Positions 58,659 to 64,000 of a stretch of DNA of 64,000 bases are shown here, piece by piece. The stretch comes from Batillaria attramentaria. Lineage: Eukaryota; Mollusca; Gastropoda; Batillariidae. The position numbers were made by a program, and so were the translations under genes. Under the pieces are notes generated by a model. It searched no databases. It saw only the letters and a program-made list of their open reading frames with translations, and was not told the DNA's origin. Position 1 is the stretch's first letter; each line of letters starts with the position of its first letter. The stretch covers positions 275,001 through 339,000 of the forward strand of contig JACVVK020000055.1 in the NCBI GenBank assembly GCA_018292915.2, in the 5' to 3' direction.

Positions 58659-60533
58659 AGAAAACCTTAACGTTGTCATTTTCTCAGAATCTACAAACAG
58701 CAGAGGCACCAAACTTGGCATGCTGATAGACAACCACAAGACCTTTCAAAACACATCATTTTGAATGACCTTGACACAAGGTCAAGGTCACTAAAGCTCT
58801 CTGTTTGAAAATTTTACATTGGCATTTTCTCGTAATCTACAAACACCAGAGGTTGTAAACTTTGCATGATGATAGACATTGATAGGAACTTTACAGGTAT
58901 ACATGTAGTCAATGGCCTTGTGTCAAGGTCAAGGCCATACAAGCTATTTTTGTGAAACCTTAACCTTGGCATTTTCTCAGAAACAACAAACAGCAGAGGT
59001 GCCAAACCTGGCGTGCTGATAGACAGTGATAAGACCTATGCACACATACCGTCTTAAATGACCTTGACTCAAGGTCAAGGTCATTAAAACAGTCTGTTGG
59101 GATATTTTACATTTGCATTTTCTCAGAATCTAGAAGGATCAGAGGCCTAAAACTATGTGTGATGATTGACATTGGCAGCAGCTTTACAGACATACCTGTT
59201 TTCAGTGACCTTTGGTCAAGGTCAAGGCCATGCAAGCATTTTTTGGGAAACTTTAACCTTGGCATTTTCTCCAAAACAACAAACAGTAGAGGCACCAAAC
59301 AAGGCATGATGATAGACAGCATTGAGACCTACCTTTCTGAATGACCTTGACTGAAGGTCAAGGTCATTAAAGCTGTCTGTTATGAATTTTAACATTACCG
59401 TTTTCGAGGGAACTACAAATACTAGAGGCATCGAACCTGGCATGATGATAGACATTGATGAGATCTCATTTGAATGACCTTGACCAAAGGTCAAGGCCAT
59501 ACAAACTGTTTCAGGGAAAATTGTAATATTGCCAGGGACTCAGAGTGCCAGAGACACTTTACTTGGCATGATAATGGATAGTGATAAGAGCTTTACAAAC
59601 ATACTCTTGTGAATGACCTTGACCTGTGTCACAAGGGAGCCATGGAGGCTTCTGCCTCTCTAGTTGTTTATAGAAAACCGACTTTTCTTAAAAACAAACA
59701 AACTGCTATTCTGTCATCCCTCACCAATGCTTTCTGCAGAAAAGTCGGGTTTACTGTAGAATATATGCTATTTTGTCATTACCGTTTCTTGTTGAATTTT
59801 CTTCTGCAAAGCAGTTGTTGGTTTGTTTGTTTGCTCGTTTGTTTTTCTGTGCGGAAAAAATGTTATTTCATTGTCGATATTTCTGTAGAAAAATTGCTGT
59901 TTTCTCAGATGTCGCCAGCCATATATGCTTTCTCATCGTAAATCACTGTCTCATCGGACACCTTCAAGCCATCACGTTACACCCCTTGAAAATGAGTTGT
60001 GACAGTAGGCTACTGACCATCGCATGGGTTTTACCGGTTGGTTTGCGGAATTATAGCGGAAGATGTTCCAGCAACCTCTGTGGTTTTTGCGACAGGATTT
60101 TATGGCCAGAACTATCCGACATTTACGATTTTACCCAAATTTTCATGCAGCTGAGAGATAAACCAATCGCTGATTTTTCCTGTGTCATTCGTTTCAGTAT
60201 CAGGTTTTCAACACGAGTTTGCACAATTTCTAAGCTGGCCCATTTTAGGAACTTACCCATGTTCCAGTGGACCGAAAGTACAAGAAGAGAGACCCTGAGC
60301 TGTCTGCTGACCAGAAAGACGACGAATCTGACGCCGCTCCTGCCAAACCAGAGAAAGTGACGGCGGTTGATGTCCGAAGCACGGCGGTCACGCTTGAGTG
60401 GTCACAGCCGGATCCGCCCGAGTGCTGTCCCATCGTCGCCTACCGCATCATCACACGTAATCTCAACTGTACGTCATTACGGCAGTCGATTGTGGAATGA
60501 CGTCATGGGTGGCTGTTTTGTCTGTTGTTGTGG

Positions 60534-60613
<80 letters not shown>

Positions 60614-62634
60614 CCCAAAAAGTACGGTCTGTTTCCCTGAGTGGTCCGTGAGACAGAGGCATACATGACTGTTATGTATGTCTCTGATAAGACTCAGAGT
60701 GAGCGTATCACTACCGAAAGCATCTTACTGTCTCTTACAACCACTAAGTAAGTAAACTTGGTACAATGACTTACGTTTCCATGCAGTGGTTGCTTCAATA
60801 CGGGAAGTGCAAATGCGGATACGGTAAAAAATAATAGCCGGGTGGCGGTGCCGCTGTGCAATTTTATTTTCCGAAAATTCACCGCCGCCGCCGCAGCTGA
60901 ACCCACTTTTGGTTTTCGAATCTGAACTCGAGTCACTGCTGCCGCGAATGCGATGGCCGGACGAAATCACTGATATAGAACGGAGATCAAAGATTCTACA
61001 GTACTGGGGTCTTCGATATGACCACGGACCTATATGACCCCCGGAAACGTGAAGAAAACCTATGGGGTGGCATTGCAACCAATCACTTTGAGCCGCCGGT
61101 TTCATCGTGTGTGTGCGTACGGGTACTGACCGTGGTCGAGGCACTGTGTGACGTCACCACGTTTTACCTCAAAGCCGCCAGGCCGCAGACTAGAAAATAA
61201 CACGATGTTATAATATGGCAGAGTGGCTTTCACAGTTTTCAGTCTCCGCATTCAAATCAAAGACTTTGGAAACATTGCATACGATCTTTGTTCTCTATTT
61301 AAAATAAAAAAATCAGTGGTACGTGTACTTCCGCTGGTCAACAGTGAATTATGTGCTATCACTGATATATATATAGATCTAGAACTGCAAGGATACTGAT
61401 CGTCAGAACTGGGTCACCATTTTGCAGCGTCGGCGCTGTCAGGCGACATGGTGATCGGACCGACACCGGTGGCGAAGATCTCGTTCCTGCTGCCCGACAC
61501 AGAGTACGGTTTCAACATCTCGGCCTACAGCATCACGGGGGAGAGCGAGCCTTCAGACGAACTGATCGTGCAGACGTTGCCAGCAGGTCCCTTTTTTTCT
61601 GGGCAAAGATCGTGTTTCCAAGGGATAAAGGAAAGAAAAGCACTGGTTATGAGGGGTGGAATGGGAGGGGACGTAAATTCATGAACCAGTCCAGTGACAT
61701 CTCTTATGCGTGTGTTACAAACGCGTACGTAACAAAGGCGGTGGTGATGGACGGGTGGGGGTGAGAGGGGTTGAGCTGCAGGGGCCGTCACTACGCGGGC
61801 CCATTCAGCAAACGTATTGAGTAAAACCCTGCTATTCGGAAAGGGAGGGGGGGGGGGGGGGTGCTGAGGTACGGTGTGATGACGGAAGTTCATTGTAAAC
61901 TTTGTGTTATCACAAAAGAGGGGAACTGCATGGCTCGTGTGCATAAGTGTATGAAAAATGAGGGGGGGGGGGGGGGGGCTAGTGTTAGTAAACAACTACT
62001 GTGACATATTCGTTAAAGTTGTTTTTTTTTTTTAACTTGTCGACAGAGCCTCCCACAATCCTGAATGTGTATGGATCATCAGTTGTTGTCGGCAGCAGTG
62101 CCAACCTGACCTGTGTTGTCAGCGCTGAGCCACCGCCCGAAGTGCAGTGGTTTGGTCCTAACCGAACTCTGGCATACTCCAGTGCTCGCGTAACCAACTT
62201 GGTACATGTATAATGCGTTTCATTCTTCTGTTTCATTTTCAGTGTACATTGTTTTCATATTATGCCGTGTTTTTCATGGAAATGTTCATGTCTTTATCTT
62301 GAAAGCAGAATCAGTACTGTTCGTTCTTAATCATTATGTCCACTTTGATCATTTGAAAAGACTGAGAGAAGTGACTTTTCAGTGGAGTTCTTACAAAATT
62401 ACAAACATACAGAGCACACTTATGGTCAAAGTTCTCTCACATTGAGCCATGATCTTGTTCAGCTGTTGCACCAAGAGAAGGGGGTCCACGTCATCAAACT
62501 GCACAGATCTTCCCGCGATGTCACCTCCCATCTTCTCATGGACAGCGTTACGCTTGAGCAGGCAGGAACATACACCTGTGAGGCTAAAAATAGTGCCGGC
62601 TCATCACGCATGACCGTCAGTCTCCAGGTAAACG
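52855..62634 (+). CDS. FN3x4-Ig cell-surface or secreted protein, 3'-incomplete in the window
   Basis: Exons: 52855-52939, 54434-54733, 55243-55583, 56926-57076, 57578-57694, 60268-60456, 61428-61586, 62047-62201, 62463-62634. All are GT-AG with matching phases, giving 556 codons plus one base to the last donor. Exon 1 encodes a signal peptide (LLSLPLCLLLLVSYTG). FN3-1 is exon 2 (VKLKWRDPG ... YVFAVKSVAG). FN3-2 fills exon 3 (IRLSWKIP ... YSFRVRTM). FN3-3 runs through exons 3-5 (VLVTWRPP ... YKVRIAATT) and FN3-4 through exons 6-7 (VTLEWSQPDPP ... YGFNISAYS). The Ig domain is exons 8-9 (NLTCVVSAEPPPEVQWFG ... AGTYTCEAKNSAGSS), with both Cys and the core Trp. A charged linker (RKYKKRDPELSADQKDDESD) precedes FN3-4. 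The order FN3x4 then Ig matches the C-terminal half of DSCAM-type molecules, but no N-terminal Ig domains are present. The gene must continue past the last donor, probably beyond 64,000. Alternative: another FN3/Ig adhesion or guidance receptor. Confidence 0.82.
52940..54433. other. Intron 1 of the FN3/Ig gene
   Basis: It holds (CT)n then (CA)n at 52997-53131, a C tract near 53286-53299, (CA)n at 53995-54048 and (GA)n at 54074-54090. No transposon was recognised. Confidence 0.5.
55590..55702. repeat. (C)n/(CTGT)n/(CT)n compound microsatellite
   Basis: This starts a few bases past the donor of exon 3 of the FN3/Ig gene: C tract, CTGT-type units, then CT units to about 55698. Confidence 0.9.
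55790..56650 (-). repeat. Dispersed repeat interrupted by a tRNA-headed SINE
   Basis: The outer parts (55790-55928 and 56460-56650) are the two halves of the dispersed repeat also found at 47450-47650 and 43588-43760. The inner part (about 55930-56458) is inserted between them. Confidence 0.65.
55930..56458 (-). repeat. Long tRNA-headed SINE (second family), ~520 bp
   Basis: On the minus strand it begins with a tRNA-like head: A-box-like TAGTGTAGTGGTTAGC and B-box-like GGGTTAGAGTCCC. A ~400-base body follows, ending in an A-rich tail (plus-strand T tracts at 55938-55966). Near-identical flanks (AACGACTGTT / AAAGACTGTT) look like a 10-bp target duplication. It is distinct from the SINE family at 31.8 kb. 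Confidence 0.68.
57099..57300. repeat. (CT)n and (GT)n microsatellite block
   Basis: CT units then three GT blocks separated by CTCACT, TA and CA interruptions. It starts ~22 bases past the donor of exon 4 of the FN3/Ig gene. A further (GT)n block is at 57434-57497. Confidence 0.95.
57695..60267. other. Large intron of the FN3/Ig gene
   Basis: It holds T tracts (57860-57880, 58391-58411), the 1.1-kb AAGGTCA-rich element (58542-59641), and flanking DNA on both sides of it in which TTTCTGCAGAAAA-type words recur (58330-58520, 59740-59860). Confidence 0.5.
58542..59641. repeat. 1.1-kb repeat with 12-bp inverted ends and arrayed AAGGTCA half-sites (copy 1)
   Basis: It begins GGCTCCCTTGTG and ends CACAAGGGAGCC, an exact inverse. 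After a (GT)n block (58591-58657) come seven ~140-150-bp modules. Each starts with a TGGCATTTTCTC.GAA.CTACAAAC-type segment followed by GGCATG.TGATAGAC. Six of the seven carry a TGACCTTGA or GGCCTTGTG arm facing TCAAGGTCAAGG(T/C)CA; the last has only the TGACCTTGACCT arm. Open frames across it are short and inconsistent, so it is treated as non-coding. Confidence 0.85.
60537..60613. repeat. (GT)n-(GA)n microsatellite
   Basis: GT units to about 60598, then GA units, in the intron ~80 bases past exon 6 of the FN3/Ig gene. Confidence 0.95.
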
Positions 62635-63016
62635 GTAAGATTGCTCATTATGCTGAGGTGTAGGGTCACAGATGTTGAAGCGAGCCATGCATGCATGGTC
62701 AGTATTTCTGAGAGTCCTAACACTTTTAATGACACATTTGCTGTGTTTCTGTAAAATTAACCAAAGCATTTGCTTGCCATCATCATCTGTGTTATTCAAC
62801 TTTACTTTGGCTGTTGGATTTTTCTTGTTTTGTTTGTTATCTTCTGACAATAGGGTTGTGAAAGAATTTTTACCAACTAGTGAACACAGTTGATGGGAGA
62901 ATTTGTTTTCTTCAGGTATCCTAGTTGGTCGTATGTTTTTGTGTGTGTGTGTGTGGGTTTGTTTTTTTTTTGGCTCCCTTGTGTAACAATGGGAGTCTAT
63001 GTATTAACCCTCCGTC

Positions 63017-63099
<83 letters not shown>

Positions 63100-64000
63100 T
63101 GTGTCCAGAAAACTTTAACATTGTCATTTTCTCAGAATCTACAAACAGCAGAGGCACCAAACTTGGCATGCTGATAGACAACCACAAGACCTTTCAAAAC
63201 ATATCATTTTGAATGACCTTGACTCAAGGTCAAGGTCACTAAAGCTCTCAGTTTGAAAATTTATCATTGACATTTTCTCGGAATCTACAAACACCAGAGG
63301 TTTTAAACTTTGCATGATGATAGATATTGATAAAAACTTAACAGATATACATGTAGGCAGTGGCCTTGTGTCAAGGTCAAGGCCGTACAAGCTATTTTTG
63401 TGAAACTTTAACATTGGCATTTTCTCTGAAACAACAAACAGCAGAGGCGCCAAACCTGGTGTGCTGATAGACAGTGATAAGACCTATGCACATATACCAC
63501 CTTGAATGACCTTGACTCAAGGTCAAGGTCATTAAAACAGTCAGTTGGAAAATTTACATTTGCATTTTCTCAGAATCCAGAAGAATCAGAAGCATCAAAC
63601 TATGTGCGATGATTGACATTAGTAGCACCTTTACAAACATACCTGTGTTCAGTGACTTTTAGTCAAGGTCAAGGTCATGCACACGTTTTTTTGGAAACTT
63701 TAACCTTGGCATTTTCTCCAAAACAACAAACAGCAGAGGCACCAAACGAGGTATGATGACAGACAGCAGTGAGACCTACCTTTCTGAATGACCTTGAGTG
63801 AAGGTCAAGGTCATTAAGGCTGTCTGTTGTGAATTTTAACATTACTGTTTTCGCAGGAACTACAAATACTACAGGCATCAAACTTGGCATAATGATAGAC
63901 ATTGATGAGATCTCATTTGAATGACCTTGACCAAAGGTCAAGGCCATACAAACTGTTTCAGGGGAAATTGTAATATTGCCATGAACTCAGAGCGCCAGAG
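62635..64000. other. 3' flank or intron of the FN3/Ig gene up to the window edge
   Basis: No exon was seen after 62634. From 62972 the sequence is a second copy of the 1.1-kb repeat, so the next exon is expected outside the window. Confidence 0.5.
62972..64000. repeat. 1.1-kb AAGGTCA-rich repeat (copy 2, cut by the window edge)
   Basis: It starts with the same GGCTCCCTTGTG end and the same (GT)n block (63021-63106, with one GTAT interruption). It then shows the same modules in the same order as copy 1 with scattered substitutions. The closing inverted end lies beyond 64,000. Confidence 0.85.

Noticed and set aside
59222..59500. Minus-strand frame of ~90 codons in the AAGGTCA-rich repeat
   Set aside because: It comes from repeated modules, changes frame between copies and has no start or splice context.

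Overview
The window is animal nuclear DNA from a spliced, intron-rich and repeat-rich genome. The gene set points to a mollusc, most likely a gastropod: an AA15-type lytic polysaccharide monooxygenase with a C-terminal cysteine cluster, a two-unit dermatopontin-like secreted protein, an FMRFamide-receptor-like GPCR and secreted Ig/FN3 proteins. Long (GT/CA)n tracts, tRNA-headed SINEs, Tc1, non-LTR and Ty3/gypsy elements also fit. The species cannot be named from sequence alone. Gene models were built by hand from splice sites, reading phase and domain continuity. Every complete spliced model sums to a multiple of three.

Layout. 1-2.8 kb: non-coding with a reverse-strand non-LTR retrotransposon fragment. 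2,844-13,064 (-): eight-exon dermatopontin-like gene, its large intron holding a degenerate Tc1 transposon. 14,984-32,925 (+): six-exon secreted protein with two Ig-like domains. Its 12.5-kb first intron carries a triple-LTR Ty3/gypsy array (15,536-26,852). 35,252-36,316 (+): intronless class-A GPCR. 36.3-44.6 kb: gene-poor, with a SINE, microsatellites, a 36-bp minisatellite and a MITE. 44,685-48,919 (+): four-exon AA15 LPMO. 48.9-52.8 kb: no gene seen. 52,855 to beyond the right edge (+): cell-surface or secreted protein with signal peptide, four FN3 domains and one Ig domain.

The genes do not form a pathway; they are ordinary neighbours. At least four encode secreted, matrix, surface or digestive products. 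The mobile DNA is the most informative layer. The gypsy array is a non-autonomous deletion derivative whose surviving pieces lie in the order gag-protease-integrase finger-RT linker-RNase H tail. That is the Gmr1-like order rather than the usual Ty3/gypsy order. It is flanked by a 5-bp target duplication, and a nearby paralogous repeat preserves the empty site. A 1.1-kb repeat with inverted ends and regularly spaced AAGGTCA-type half-sites occurs twice in the FN3/Ig gene region.
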